From Malachius bipustulatus (Eukaryota; Arthropoda; Insecta; Coleoptera; Melyridae): DNA of 64,000 nucleotides. Of the stretch, positions 34,700-46,146 are shown in pieces. The notes beneath the pieces are model-generated. The model was not told where the DNA came from and did not search any database. It saw nothing but the letters and a program-made list of their open reading frames with translations. Position 1 is the stretch's first letter. Each line of letters starts with the position of its first letter. The DNA is taken from contig OU342639.1 of NCBI GenBank assembly GCA_910589415.1, positions 17,182,268 through 17,246,267 on the forward strand, in the 5' to 3' direction. The position numbers were made by a program, and so were the translations under genes.

Positions 34700-35560
34700 T
34701 TTCCAAACATGGAGTTTTTCTTTAACATCTAGGTAAACTAAGGATTTTTTTTTCCTTATGTTGAGAGACAAAAAAGTTGTATTATTAGTTGCATAATCTG
34801 AAAAAATATTAAAATTTTAATAAAGTCAGTGGCGTACATTTTTCTTTGCAATAATTTTGGTGAGAGTGTCCCCCTGGAGACCAGTGACTTGATAAGTTTA
34901 ATCTACTTGGGGTTAAAGGGGCTCCAAAGTATGGGCCAACTAATAAAAAAGTTATTGCAAAAAATTAATTTTCAACCCTAAACTTTAAGGGGTAATAATT
35001 TCCCAGGGGGTCTCGTAGGAATAAACGTAATATCTATTTTTTTATTTATTTTTACTACATCTACACAAATCCGGGAGATTGCCCACATATTATGGGACAC
35101 CTTGTATATCAGGTGAATTTTTGAAAATCACTTTTTGGTGATCTGGGGGTCAGGATCGATGGACATTTGATGAGTTGTGGTGATTTTCGTAAAGTGATGT
35201 CGTCCTCAATAGTGTTCAATAGTTTTATTAAAAAATACACTATTGAGGACGACATCGCTTTACGAAAATCACCCAAACTAATAAATAAGTAAATAAATAA
35301 AATATTTAAACACACCTTATATCTAGAGAACAAACAAGTTTTGAAGAAATGTTTATAAGGTATTTTCGATTAGATAGGTAAATAACCCAAGGAATATATC
35401 CCTATAGCCCTAGACTATGTAGTACCTATGTAGAGTCACGGACTCTCACGGGACACGCTGTGCTTACTGAACAACAAAACAAGCATGAAATAATCAAGGT
35501 CAATGTCAGTTTGAAAACGAAAATGGCGCGTATATCAAATAAATACTCGAATGACTGAGT
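34700..35560. other. Intergenic with a 35-bp inverted repeat
   Basis: GTGATTTTCGTAAAGTGATG (35179 onward) has its complement at 35238-35273 around a short A/T-rich centre. This is a small fold-back structure. No coding region was recognised. Confidence 0.5.
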
Positions 35561-35599
35561 GATACCAAGTATCAAGTAGCTAAGTATAGATCGCACTGT

Positions 35600-36576
35600 A
35601 CACTCGTCAGTCAGAGCCGAGATCACTGACTCGTCTTGCAATCTGGTAATTTGTGACAAGTGTCAGTTATTCTTCTAGACTAGAGTCTCAAAACATATAT
35701 TTTTTAATTAGAAATTTTCAATCAAGGTAAGTTGTCTTTTAAATAAATTATTTGAGAATTCAATTTTCTGTTGGGTTTTTATTCAATTAAAAACTCAAAT
35801 TATGTTGATTGTCATTTTGGCTAAAATATTCGACACCGGCTATTTCAACATTTTACCAAGTTTCAGTCCTCGAATTTCAAATGTCTTATACCCCTCTTGT
35901 TTAGTTATAAGTAATGATTGAGAATAATTATTTTGTTATAAATTAAAGATTACATCAACTTATATTTTGCAAATGAGAGATTCTTATAATCCATCACTAA
36001 AAATATAGATCAGTAGTCAAATTATTCACCCATAAAAGAAACTATTTTACAAAAGACTTTATGACAGATTTCGATGGTACTAGGTCAGTCGATTTTTCAG
36101 GAACTAGAAAAGATTTTAATTTCAAATTACCCGCTTTTATAAAACTGACTTACTCATTATAATATAATTATAATAGGTTGACAAAATTAATGAAATGTGT
36201 TTCTTTTCGGTTCTTGGAGTGCAAAAAATTGGGGGTCAAAATTTTCTATTTCGTCTCAGCCAAGCAAATGGGGTGTCGCCTGAAAGCATTTGATGCTAAT
36301 TAGGATCAGGAAACTATTTCACTATTTTTTGTACAGACTGGCCGATCACCTATGTCCACCCCCGAAATCGGCGTTTCCGAGTTGGACCATTATAATTACC
36401 TGAGCGACTCTCCGAATTCAGGGGGGGGGGTCCCTTTATCCGACAGCTCAGTTTGTGACAAGGAATTTCTAGGAACCGTTGAAGCTTGGTTGATTATTTT
36501 TCCGAGTTATTTTCACTCTTGTATAACTACGTTGTTGCCAGATTTAACTGAAATTCCGGAATCTTACATTAAATAA
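35600..36576 (+). CDS. Candidate small gene: 5' exon plus terminal coding exon
   Basis: A possible first exon ends at a strong donor (AATCAAG/GTAAGT, about 35727). It contains arthropod initiator-like TCAGT motifs at about 35608. A good acceptor (TTTTTTGTACAG) precedes an open segment at 36339-36576. The 74-residue reading from ATG 36352 opens MSTPEIGVSELDHYNYLSD and is acidic and Ser-rich. It ends in TAA overlapping an AAATAAATAC signal. I do not recognise the product. A run of ten G at about 36421-36430 makes the downstream frame uncertain, and the true frame may leave the ORF after that run. Confidence 0.3.
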
Positions 36577-36630
36577 ATACCTATAATTAATACTTGATGT
36601 ATTAGTTTGCAAACTCCAGAAAATACATTA

Positions 36631-36855
36631 ACAGCGGGTATTATAAAGGCTCATTAAGTTAACGGGCGGATTTCTGTGGCCATTTCTGAAGAAGGTATCG
36701 AGTCCAAGTGGAAATTTGTTAATTTTATCTATTCTTGATCATGTCAAGTACTTATTACAAAAATGTCAATAAAAGTATTTGACGTCGATATTAACTTCAA
36801 AAACGAGCACAGAAATCTGCCCGTTAGCCTAATGAGCCTTTATAATACTGGCTGT
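36631..36855. mobile_element. 225-bp MITE with ACAGC ends
   Basis: The left end ACAGCGGGTATTATAAAGG matches the right end in complement (ACAGCCAGTATTATAAAGG), arms about 50 bp, flanked by TA on both sides. Confidence 0.7.
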
Positions 36856-37272
36856 TAGTCTTATTGCATTTTTTTTTTATTTTACACTAAACAACAGAGA
36901 CATGCATGAAACATCAATGGAAAAATAAACGTCGCTGCTGTACTATAAAAACCATAAAAAGTAATCAACACTATGGATACTGATATTAGATAAATTTTCA
37001 AGATGTCTTCAATGTCTTCATGTTGCAATAATTTGTATGCAGAAGTCATTCAGTTTGCTTCAACTTTATTATTTTTTGTTTACATTTTAAAGTGCTGTGA
37101 GAAAATACCATTGCATTGCAATGAAATACTACTTACTTCACGGGACAAATGGTATTATTTTTCTGGTAATTCACTGAGAAGTAACAGAAAGTTGTATTAC
37201 ATCTGCCTTGAAAAACAATTAATTATTATTGTTTCAGTCAAAAATGTTCCCTAATTTTCATCACGAAAACTA

Positions 37273-38015
37273 TTTTTTTCACGAAAGAAAAAATAGGAGT
37301 TAATTTTAAAGATAATACATTAAATAACTTTGAGAATTCATGTAATTAATACAGGAACACAGAATGGCATAATCAGTTTGAATATTTTTTTCTTCGTTCG
37401 GGCACCAGTAATAAAAAACTCTAATCAAAAATCTAATTACAAGACGTTATAATTAAATAAAATATAGCTATGAAAATGACAGGTAAAATGATTGATTTAT
37501 GGCAAAAGCAATAAAGTGATCAATATAATCTAAAAAGGGTAGGTACAATAAATTCTTGAGTAAACTGAGTAAATAATAGTGAAATGCAAATTCGCAGGAG
37601 GTATGCCATTGAACGCTAGGATACAATAGAGATTTTACCTAGTCTGTTTACTTAAGAATTTATGGTACCTACCCTTTTCAGATTATATTGATTACTTTAT
37701 TACACACCATAAATCAATCATTCTACCTGTCATTTCTATATGCCTATATTTTATTTAATCGAGGTCCAGTTAAGTAATTTAGTTTTTTGATATTTCTTTT
37801 CAGCGATTTTGATTTTATTAATCGATTTCTACCGATGTATGGAAGACAACTCGATTTTTTCGCTACTTTATCACTAATTAGAGTTTTTTTATCGCTAGTG
37901 GCCGAACGAAAAAAAAGGTAATGAAACTGATTATGCCATTCTGTGGTCCTGTATTAATTACACGAATCCTCAAAGTTTCAATTTTTTAGCTTTAAAATTA
38001 ATCTCTCTTTCGGAG
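37273..38015. repeat. Fold-back element, arms about 350 bp
   Basis: Nearly the whole stretch is an imperfect palindrome centred near 37600-37640. For example CACAGAATGGCATAATCAG (about 37359) matches its complement at about 37945, and GAAAGAGAGATTAATTTTAA-like sequence marks both outer ends. No coding capacity. Confidence 0.7.
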
Positions 38016-40430
38016 GTGGGCATAAGTGATGAACCAACCTGTATTATTGTGTCATAGCAGCTATTGAAACATATAAGTAAAACTGACAGTACTGACACCT
38101 CCCCGAGCCCGTCTTCATCTCCGAACCCAAATTAAACAGAAACAGTTAAAATAGTCACAATTATAAAGAATCTTGTAGAGATTACTGGAAAATTATAGCG
38201 ATGTCTCCAAAGTTTGTAGTTTCCGAGAAAAGTAAACAAAAATTGGGGTTTGTGTCTTTTTCTTTTTCCGTCGAGCAAGTGGGTGCGATATGTCCTGGAA
38301 GGATTTTGGTGTGAGAATTCAGAACCTCTCTTTTATAATAATTTTTTGTATGCAATTGTATATTTTGAAACATTAGCAAAAACGTTAATACAAACAGTCT
38401 TCTCCTTTATCTCCGAACATCCTGTGCCGAAAAATTGAAAAATGTATTATTCATAATAATTATAGGGAGTCCGATAAGTATAAAGATGAAAGTAAAATTA
38501 TAGTGTTTCTAGGATTCGTATAGTTTTCGATAAAAGTAAGTTCTCGGATATGTTTTAAGAAAATTGCTGTTTTGGGCGAAGTTTTCATCATTTTTAGTGT
38601 TCGTACAGAAGACGAAATTAAAATAAACGACGTGTCTAAAAGAACAACTCGAGGAACAATTATGAGTTTTAAAATTATGTTTTTCAGTACATACCTAGTT
38701 TATTATTTCCTTGCTGATTATTGAACCCTTGAATTTATGTAAGTTTTTTATGCTGGCTCTAAAATAGTATAAGTGGTTGGCGATTATTCTGTGGTAGTAA
38801 GATATCCACAAGGAGTGATCTGGTATTGCATTTGAGCAGAATCGGTCAAGCCGTTCCAAAATGGCGACCTTTTCAATTTTAGGAAAAAGGGCTATTTTTT
38901 GAACCCCTGTATAAGCAAGATAGAAGAAAAACTTTTTACCCACATTAACAAGAAGAAAACTATTTGAAATTTGAGTTAATGCAATAATATTTCCAATAAT
39001 AAGCCAGTGGCGTGGATAGGAAAAGGGTAAAAAATTGCTAAATTCCTATACCCGTTTATGAGCACATTTTTGAAGGAATTGCCTTCGACCTCAAAAAATT
39101 TCAAGAAGCAAGAAAGAAAAATGGCGGAGATATTCGAATTATTTTACATGATAAATTTTAGGTTTTTAAAACTCCCCTGTAAGTTTTTGCGAATTTATTA
39201 AAGGTAGTGTAAAAATTTTTTTTTTAAGTAAAGTTAGCCAGTGGTGGGCACAGGAAAAGGGCAAAATTGTTAAATTTTGCCAAATTTTTTTCGTTTTGTT
39301 AAATTTAAAAATCCATTTTATGGCACGTTTTCAAACGAAATGAAATGCAATTTTCACAATAAACCATTTCGCTAATTGACCTGACTATGGAAAATTACAG
39401 AAAGAAGCCAATTTAAAAAGCGGTGAAAATATTCATACTTGAATGTCATAAAAATACACTATTTATGCGATTGATGCGCAAGAAGGGTTTTTATTAAAAA
39501 AAACACTAATAATAGTATTTTTTATTAAAAAATACACTAAAATTGTACCGCGATTGGGAAACTTATTGCCATTGCGTGTTATTGTTGAATTTAAGTATTA
39601 TTTTTATTTATGTACCTACCACGCCTTTTATCACTAATACGTAAATATGGAATACAGTGCTTGTTTTTTAAAGGATTGTTAGCTTATCAATGTTATTATG
39701 TGTATTTGAAGTAGACATTATATTATCACGGTTTATTTAATAATAAAGAAATATATATTGTGTATTTAGTTTATCCACAGTAAAATTATTACGCTTAAAC
39801 TGTAAACATTAAATTTCCTAGAATTGCGTATATCATTCCTTGATTTATAAAAAAAACTTTTTTATTGACATGATAATATTTATATCAATAGCTTCGTGAA
39901 AAAAGTATATCTTACCTACCTATTTAAGGAGATATTTCTTGTTAAAATAAGCACAAAAATAAAATGCTATTTCATATTATTTGGTCTACATACTTTGATT
40001 GAGTAGAATTTTTTAGAACTCATAACTTATACATGTTCGGCGGTGACCTAACAGAGAAAACATAGGTGTACAGTCTTGCAACGAAAACTTGATTTCTTCC
40101 TGTAACTTATGAAAAACGTCACATTTATCCAATTTTGAAAAAATTAGACAAAAAATGTGTACATTTTGTGGTAGTAAAATGTAAAATTGAGCGGTAGTGC
40201 TTTCACTAGTGCATTTTTATTTTTTTAATAAAAACACCCTAGTCATTTCGAATATAACCAGGCATATTGTAAAATGATGGCCTCAAGGCAGAAAGACTTT
40301 TTGGTACGACCGCTTTGCTACGAAGCGTTACTAGGTACCTACTTATGCGAGAGATTTTTTTTTTAACGCTGTCTTCAAATTTAGATTTGAAAATGTCCTC
40401 CAAAATTATATTTTGTGATTACATCAGCTT
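38016..40430. other. AT-rich intergenic stretch with low-copy repeats
   Basis: Two segments start alike (AGCCAGTGGCGTGGATAGG at 39002 and AGCCAGTGGTGGGCACAGG at 39238), suggesting a degenerate dispersed repeat. No gene was recognised. Confidence 0.4.
39300..39500 (+). repeat. Dispersed direct repeat, copy 1
   Basis: It shares with 48200-48385 the blocks TCCATTTTATGGCACGTTTT and AAAATACACTATTTATGCG, then GATTGATGCGCAAGAAGG, in the same order and orientation. Confidence 0.65.
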
Positions 40431-40860
40431 CCCAAAGGGAAATGAAAGAGTGTAAGGGAATCAATATCATCGATATATCCCCGGCATATATTCATAAAGA
40501 ATTTAAAATCCGAACTCCGAACCGCTAGCTCAACTTCTTCAACTCTACAATAGAGTCTGGCTAAGCCATCAATTTCCTAAGATATGGCAACAATCAATCA
40601 TTCTTACCATCAAGAAGCAATAGACAACACTCCACGCTCATCCTAAGTCCTATAGACCCATTTCACTCACATATGCACCCTATGCAAATTGTTGGACAAA
40701 ATGCTCAACAAACGCCTGCTTTGGATCCTGAGACAACATAACATCCTAGCCGAAGTTTAATCAGGGTTTAGGACCCAACCGAAGTACCACAAACAACCTC
40801 ATACCTCTGCAAGCAGAAATTACCAACGCTTTCTCCAACAAACCGGATGTCATAGCCGTG

Positions 40861-42841
40861 TATTGTATTTGTATTGTATTTGTATTTGTATTGTATTTGT
40901 ATACTGAGGGTGATGTAGTTACTGCGACCTAAAAGATCTATTGTATCCCCTCTACTGTGCTTCGCCTGGTATGGAGTCCCTTTAGTGAAGCACCCTCTCC
41001 AGGTCCGTTTCCTTGAGAAACTTCAGGATTTTGAGAGGATCAAGGTCGGGTAAGTTCCCGGCCTCTAGCTGGTGATGGCCCAGAACATTACTTCTTTTAA
41101 GTTCTAACGCATCGCAGTTGAGCAGTAGGTGACGTGGTGTCTCGTCTCCTTTCCCGCACAATCTGCAAACGCCATTCTCTTCTATGCCTAACTTCCTCAG
41201 GTGTTCCTTGAGCTTACAATGTCCCGTTAGGAATCCCGTCAGTGTTCTGAGACGTTCCTTGTTGAGGTTGAAGAGTATCTTCGACCTTTCTCGGTTAAAA
41301 TTCCCGAGAAGTTCTTTGGCTTGTCTCAACCCTGAGAGGTTCCTCCAGTGGGGTTCTCTCAGTTTTTCTTCTTTCTTTTGGAGTTCTGTCTTGAAAAAAG
41401 TATCTTCGAAGCCACAGAATGGTTCTGGTCCTATGAAGGGTGTCGATGCTCCTTTTCTTGCCAATGAGTGGGCACGTTCGTTTCCCTCGATTCCGGAATG
41501 GCCCGGTATCCACTTGAGGTGAATTTTATTTTTCTTGCCTAATTCGTTAAGTTTTCCTAGGCATTCCCAAGTCATATTGGAGCTGATGGTCGGAGAGCTC
41601 AGCGTTTTTATGGCTGCTTGACTATCCGTCAATATTTCTATTTCTTTGTTTTTGTAGTTTCTGTCGAGGTTTATTTGGGTACATACTTCTATTGCGTGTA
41701 ATTCCGCTTGAAGTATGGTTGGGGATTTTCCCATTGGTTTGGAGTACATGGTGCGTGGTCCATAGATTCCTGCCCCGGTTCCCTCGACGGTTTTAGAGCC
41801 GTCTGTGTACCATTTGATCGTACCTTCTTTGAGAGTGCAGTTGGAGGTGTTGTTCCATTCCTATTTCGTAGACAGTTTCGTGATGAAGTTTCTCTCGAAA
41901 CTGAATTTCTTAACAGTTCTGTCTTTTGGTAGTGTTAGGAGCCCCTCACAGCCACCCAAGGATCGATCCTCAGTGGCTCGCTGTACACTCCTGATTCCTA
42001 CTCTTGACATCCTAAGTAGAGCTTCTCTAGCTCTTCTTTCTATCACCAAATGTAGTGGTGTCAGATCCAGGATTACTTCCAACGCAGCGGTTGGGCAGGT
42101 TCTCATTGCTCCTGTGATGCAGAGACACGCAAGTCTCTGGATCTTCTCAAGCCTTTTCTTTGCTGTTACTAGCTTAGTTATTTTGTACCAAGCAGCCGCT
42201 CCGTATGTGATGATAGGTCTCACGAGCATGGTGTACATCCAGCGCAGAATGTGTGGGTTACAGCCCCATGTTCTGCTAGCCATTCTCCTGCACACCATGA
42301 GAACGGTAGTGGCCTTACTTACTGTTTTGTCCAGGTGCTGGTTCCACAGTAGCTTCTTGTCTAGGGTTACTCCTAGAAATTTAACTTCTTCCTTCCATTC
42401 TAAATCCACTTTGCTCAAGCGTATAGCTTTGAGTTTTGGAAGCTTCAGTCTTCTTGTGAATGGTACAAGTGTTGTTTTTGTAGGATTGATGTTTAGTTCT
42501 ACTTCCTGGCACCATTTCAGGGTTATATTTAACCCTCTCTGTATAATTTCGCAGAGAGTACTTTCAAATTTACCTCTGGCTATTATGACGATGTCATCGG
42601 CATACCCAATGCAGGTAATGCCGTTCTCGGTGAGTAGCCCGAGAAGTTCGTCAACGACCAGACTCCACAGAAGGGGGGATAGCACTCCTCCTTATGGACA
42701 TCCTTTAGTTGTGTTTACCTGGATGGTGTTCTTGCCCACATTGGTTTCAACTGTTCTTGTAGACAACATGTTCTGGATCCATTTGGATGTTGTGTTGTCT
42801 ACTCCTCTTTTTGCCAAGGCTTTCTTGACAGCATCGTGTTT
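40861..42841 (-). mobile_element. RNase H-bearing LINE, 5'-truncated, inserted in the Jockey-like LINE
   Basis: Exact 13-bp target duplication TGTCATAGCCGTG at 40848-40860 and 42842-42854. The 3' end (left side) is a microsatellite tail of CAAATACAATA-type units. Coding parts are RT then RNase H on the - strand, with a frame break between them at about 41800-41860. The RT plus RNase H order points to the I/LOA/R1 group of insect LINEs. Confidence 0.85.
40982..41760 (-). pseudogene. RNase H domain and C-terminal zinc motif of the inserted LINE
   Basis: RNase H landmarks are visible: ILQAELHAIEVC, ILTDSQAAIKTL and WIPGHSGIEGNERAHSLAR. A C-terminal CRLCGKGDETPRHLLLNC motif follows. It is missing the first RNase H beta strand, which lies across the frame break. 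Confidence 0.75.
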
Positions 42842-42907
42842 TGTCATAGCCGTGATGTTAGACATCATAGAAAGCGCCTTTGATACTACCCCGAGACCAG
42901 CAATCAA
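41861..42907 (-). pseudogene. Reverse transcriptase part of the inserted LINE
   Basis: It contains GVLSPLLWSLVVDELL-type sequence, the catalytic GYADDIVI and FLGVTLDKKLLW. The thumb WGCNPHILRWMYTMLVRPI and TAALEVILDLTPL follow. The upstream portion is in another frame, broken at the PQGG motif (about 42690). The true element part ends at 42841; beyond that is host LINE sequence. Confidence 0.75.
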
Positions 42908-43495
42908 TACTAAATAAACTCACCGAAATAGGTATATCTGGAAATACATATTTCTTCATCAAGAACTTTCTGAGTAACCGAACCTTCAAGACCAGACTGA
43001 ACGGAAAAACATCAGACTCATACTCCATTATAGACCTCAAGGATCAGCCCTCAGCACAATAACTCTATTTTTAATGGCCATTAACGATCTGTGCACATCA
43101 GTACAAACACCGGTGAAATGTTCACTCTATGTCGACGACCTGGTACCCTTCTGTCAGGGAAAAACCATCAAAATCACCTGAATTTTACTATAGAACACCT
43201 TAGACAGCCTGATAAATTGAACTACAAAAAACGGATTTAACTTCTCAGCCTCAAAATCAAAAGTAATAAAGTTCAGCAGGAGATATAGCAGCATCTAAAC
43301 TCCACTTATCTACATCCAGGGAAAAAATTCCAGGTGGTTCAACAGCATAAATTTCTGGGTCTAATATTGGACAGTAAACTTACCTGGAAACATCATCTAC
43401 AAGAAACCAAAGGAAACTGTCTGCAAAGAACGAAGATTCTAAAAACTGTCGCTCATCATCATTGGGGAGCGGAGGAACAATCCCTACTAAGAATA

Positions 43496-43810
43496 TACAG
43501 GGTGTTAGTGAATAAGTGCGACAAACTTATAGGGGGTGATTCTACGTGAAAAAATAATGACAGTTTGCTATATAAACGTATACGTGCGCAAATGCTTCGT
43601 TTTCCAGATATACAGGGTGTTATATAGGTTCACTTAAAAACTTTTTTTTTAACTGATGACACTGAGAACTATTTATTATAGCAAACTGTCATTATTTTTT
43701 CATGCAGAATCACCCCCTGAAGTTTGTCGCATATATTTAGTATTTAAAAAGTAAAAAAATAATGACAGTTTGCTATGTATGTGCGCAAATGCTTTGTTTT
43801 CCGGCATAAA
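43496..43810. mobile_element. Rearranged TACAGGGTG MITE
   Basis: Left end ATACAGGGTGTTAGTG. The arms GCGACAAACTT...GGGGGTGATTC and complement (about 43520-43555 against 43695-43732) are clear. A second internal ATACAGGGTGTTATATAGG and a duplicated AATAATGACAGTTTGCTAT segment follow, and no right terminal CACCCTGTA remains. Confidence 0.55.
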
Positions 43811-44110
43811 GGTTTTCTTTAAAAAATTATTTATTGCTAATAATATAATGCACTAAAGACATTATATTCCACCAATGTCACCAATGTTCGGTTCCAATTT
43901 TATGAGAAATGATGGATCGAAGTTGATGGGTTTGAGGTATTTTAATATCGGACTGTAGATATAGGGGTGGAGGGTGTACATGGAGGAAGGACAGTACATC
44001 AGAGGTAGCGTAAAGTTCTAGTAGTAGTAGTATGGTGAGTTGGGGTGTACACCCCAAGCGACTAGGCCACCGAGGGCCCTTTTCGCCGTACCCGAACCAT
44101 GGTGAAACTC

Positions 44111-44410
44111 CTACTCGAACCTCCCCGACCTTTTAATAAAGGCCAGAAGTTTGTTGTATGAGAGGAGTTTCATTTCTTCCTCTTGTAGCTCCTCAGACCC
44201 AAAGATGTTGAGACTGAGGTTGCTGTATACCTCGCATACGCCTACATAATGGTGGGAGTCCTCGTCATTCATTCCGCATTTAGGGCAGACCGGGTCCCGA
44301 GTGACCCCCATCACTTGCAGGTGCCTGTTCAGACTGCTGTGCTGTGACCGGTGAGAACCCCGACTAGTAGTCTGAGTTCCCTTCGGCTCATTCTGGACAT
44401 GCTGGTCCAT
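44111..44410 (-). pseudogene. C-terminal zinc motif of the 44021-47161 LINE
   Basis: Reads CPKCGMNDEDSHHYVGVC, the CxxC...HxxxxC motif that closes many LINE ORF2 proteins. It is in a different frame from the RNase H part. Confidence 0.65.
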
Positions 44411-45978
44411 CTGTTTTCGATCGGACCGGCCAAAAACAGCCTGGCCTGTCTGCAGCCTGGTGCTGTTTCCCAGTGGTTCACTAAACCCTTACGAGTCCAT
44501 TCTTTTATAGATTCTTTGAGAAGATTTTTGGTCAGACCCAGGACGGGCTCCGGCCCACAAAAGGTTTCCCGGGTCCCGAGCTTCGCGTAGTGATCTGCTA
44601 GCTCATTGCCTGGTACACCTGAGTGTGCAGGAACCCACACGATATGCACTGATTTTCTGTCCGCCAGTCTGTTCAGCGCCTCGACACACTCCTGGACCAG
44701 TGGGGAGCTGGTTCCGTGTGTGCCCAGCGCTTTCGCGGCGGCCTGACTATCCGTGCATATGTATATCGTCCGTTCCCTGGCTTCTGTTATCTGCTCCAAT
44801 CTAGCTGCTTGCAGGATAGCATAAATCTCCGCCTGGAAGACGGTTGCGGTGGACCCAAGAGGAAAGGATCTTCCCAGTTTCCGTCCAGCCAGGTAGAGCC
44901 CCGCTCCTATGTAGCCATTTTTGTTCCTGGAGCCGTCTGTGAAACAAACTAGTCCTCCTGGTTCGAAGGCTACCTCCCTTTTTTCCCACTTTTCCTTTTC
45001 AGGAATTTGCAGGGTAAATTTCTTGTTTTCTCTGTTGTTTCTTGTTTTTGAGGTAGACATAAGGTTTGAGATTGGTATCTCCATCTCGGCAACCTTGGCT
45101 ATCTCTGTGTGTCCTTTGTATCCTCCGCCTTTCCATAGTCCCGAATCACGCATTCTTAAGTGGGCCGCCATGGCCTCCCCTTTTATCCAAATGGGAAGCG
45201 GTGGCAGCTCCAGAATGACATTCAGGGCTGCTGACGGGGTGGTTCTCATTGCACTTGTTATTAACAAACTGACGAGCCGTTGGAGTTTAGCTAGCCTGTT
45301 TGTAACGGTATTGCTTGTGGTTGTTTTCCACCAGACCACCGAACCATAGCTGATTCTCGGTCTGATGATAGCCGTGTATAACCAGTGCATTATCTTCGGT
45401 TTTAGCCCCCACACCTTGCCAATTGTCCCTCTTAGCTGCCATAGAGATGACACAGTTTTTGTGACTATTCTGTCAATCTGTGGCCTCCAGGTCAGCTTTT
45501 CGTCTAGTACCATTCCAAGGTATTTGGCCTTCCCACTAAGAGTTAAGAGTTTGCCGAACAGCTTGGGTGGTTTAAATCCTCTTTTTTCCCTTTTCCTTGT
45601 GAAGAGGACCATGTCGGTCTTTCCGGGGTTAATGATCAGCCCCGCCTCTTCACACCATTTTTCAATTATCTTACATGCATTTTGCATGCGATCGCAGACC
45701 AAGCTTAGGAATTGGCCGGTTACTAGAACCAGCCCGTCGTCAGCGTATGCCTGTGCATACAGTCCGTCATCTGTCAGGCGCTTTAGGAGGCCGTCCATGA
45801 TCAGGCACCACAGGTGAGGTGATAGGCAGCTGCCTTGGGCGCATCCACCACTCACCGCAATGCCCACTCGAACTTCTCCCGCACCCGACGACACCTGCCT
45901 GCTTTCGATCGCTGAGGCAATCCAGTTAATAGGGCCCGGGGGGGGGGGGGTGTACCCCTGGATTGCAGCTCTGTGCAT
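44329..45978 (-). pseudogene. RT and RNase H part of the 44021-47161 LINE
   Basis: The open stretch contains GGCAQGSCLSPHLW, the catalytic AYADDGLVLV, GKAKYLGMVLDEKLTW and LPPLPIWIKGEA. RNase H follows with CFTDGSRNKNGYIGAGLY, FQAEIYAILQA, ICTDSQAAAKAL and VPAHSGVPGNELADHYA. All RNase H acidic residues expected in these motifs are present. Confidence 0.8.
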
Positions 45979-46146
45979 ATGGTTTTTGTTCTTGCCTTGT
46001 CAAAAGCGCCTTCTACATCAAAGAAAATGGCCAAGGCCCAGTTCCCGTGATGCAGCGCTTTTTCAATTTCTCTAGTCACTGCGTTTAGGGCAGTTTCCGT
46101 GGATCTTTGCTTCAGGTAAGCATGTTGACCCTTGTGAAACGGGAAC

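Larger units (their letters stand above)
40520..43495 (+). mobile_element. Jockey-like LINE fragment (reverse transcriptase), interrupted
   Basis: The + strand readings before and after the inserted LINE belong to one reverse transcriptase: LLDKMLNKRLLWILRQHNIL, then LIPLQAEITNAFSNKPDVIAV up to 40860. Reading resumes after 42854 with a damaged DxxxAFDT core, ILNKLTEIGISGN and PQGSALS. It continues with SLYVDDLV (catalytic YVDD, about 43128) and HKFLGLILDSKLTWK. Several frameshifts and stops occur. It is cut at about 43495 by a MITE. Confidence 0.7.

Noticed and set aside
37003..37254. A + strand ORF of 83 codons with Cys and hydrophobic residues
   Set aside because: No splice, promoter or family support. 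It borders a fold-back repeat and its composition is ordinary for this AT-rich DNA.
41805..42917. Long + strand ORF of 370 codons
   Set aside because: It is the antisense of the LINE reverse transcriptase on the - strand, which contains YADD and other catalytic motifs.
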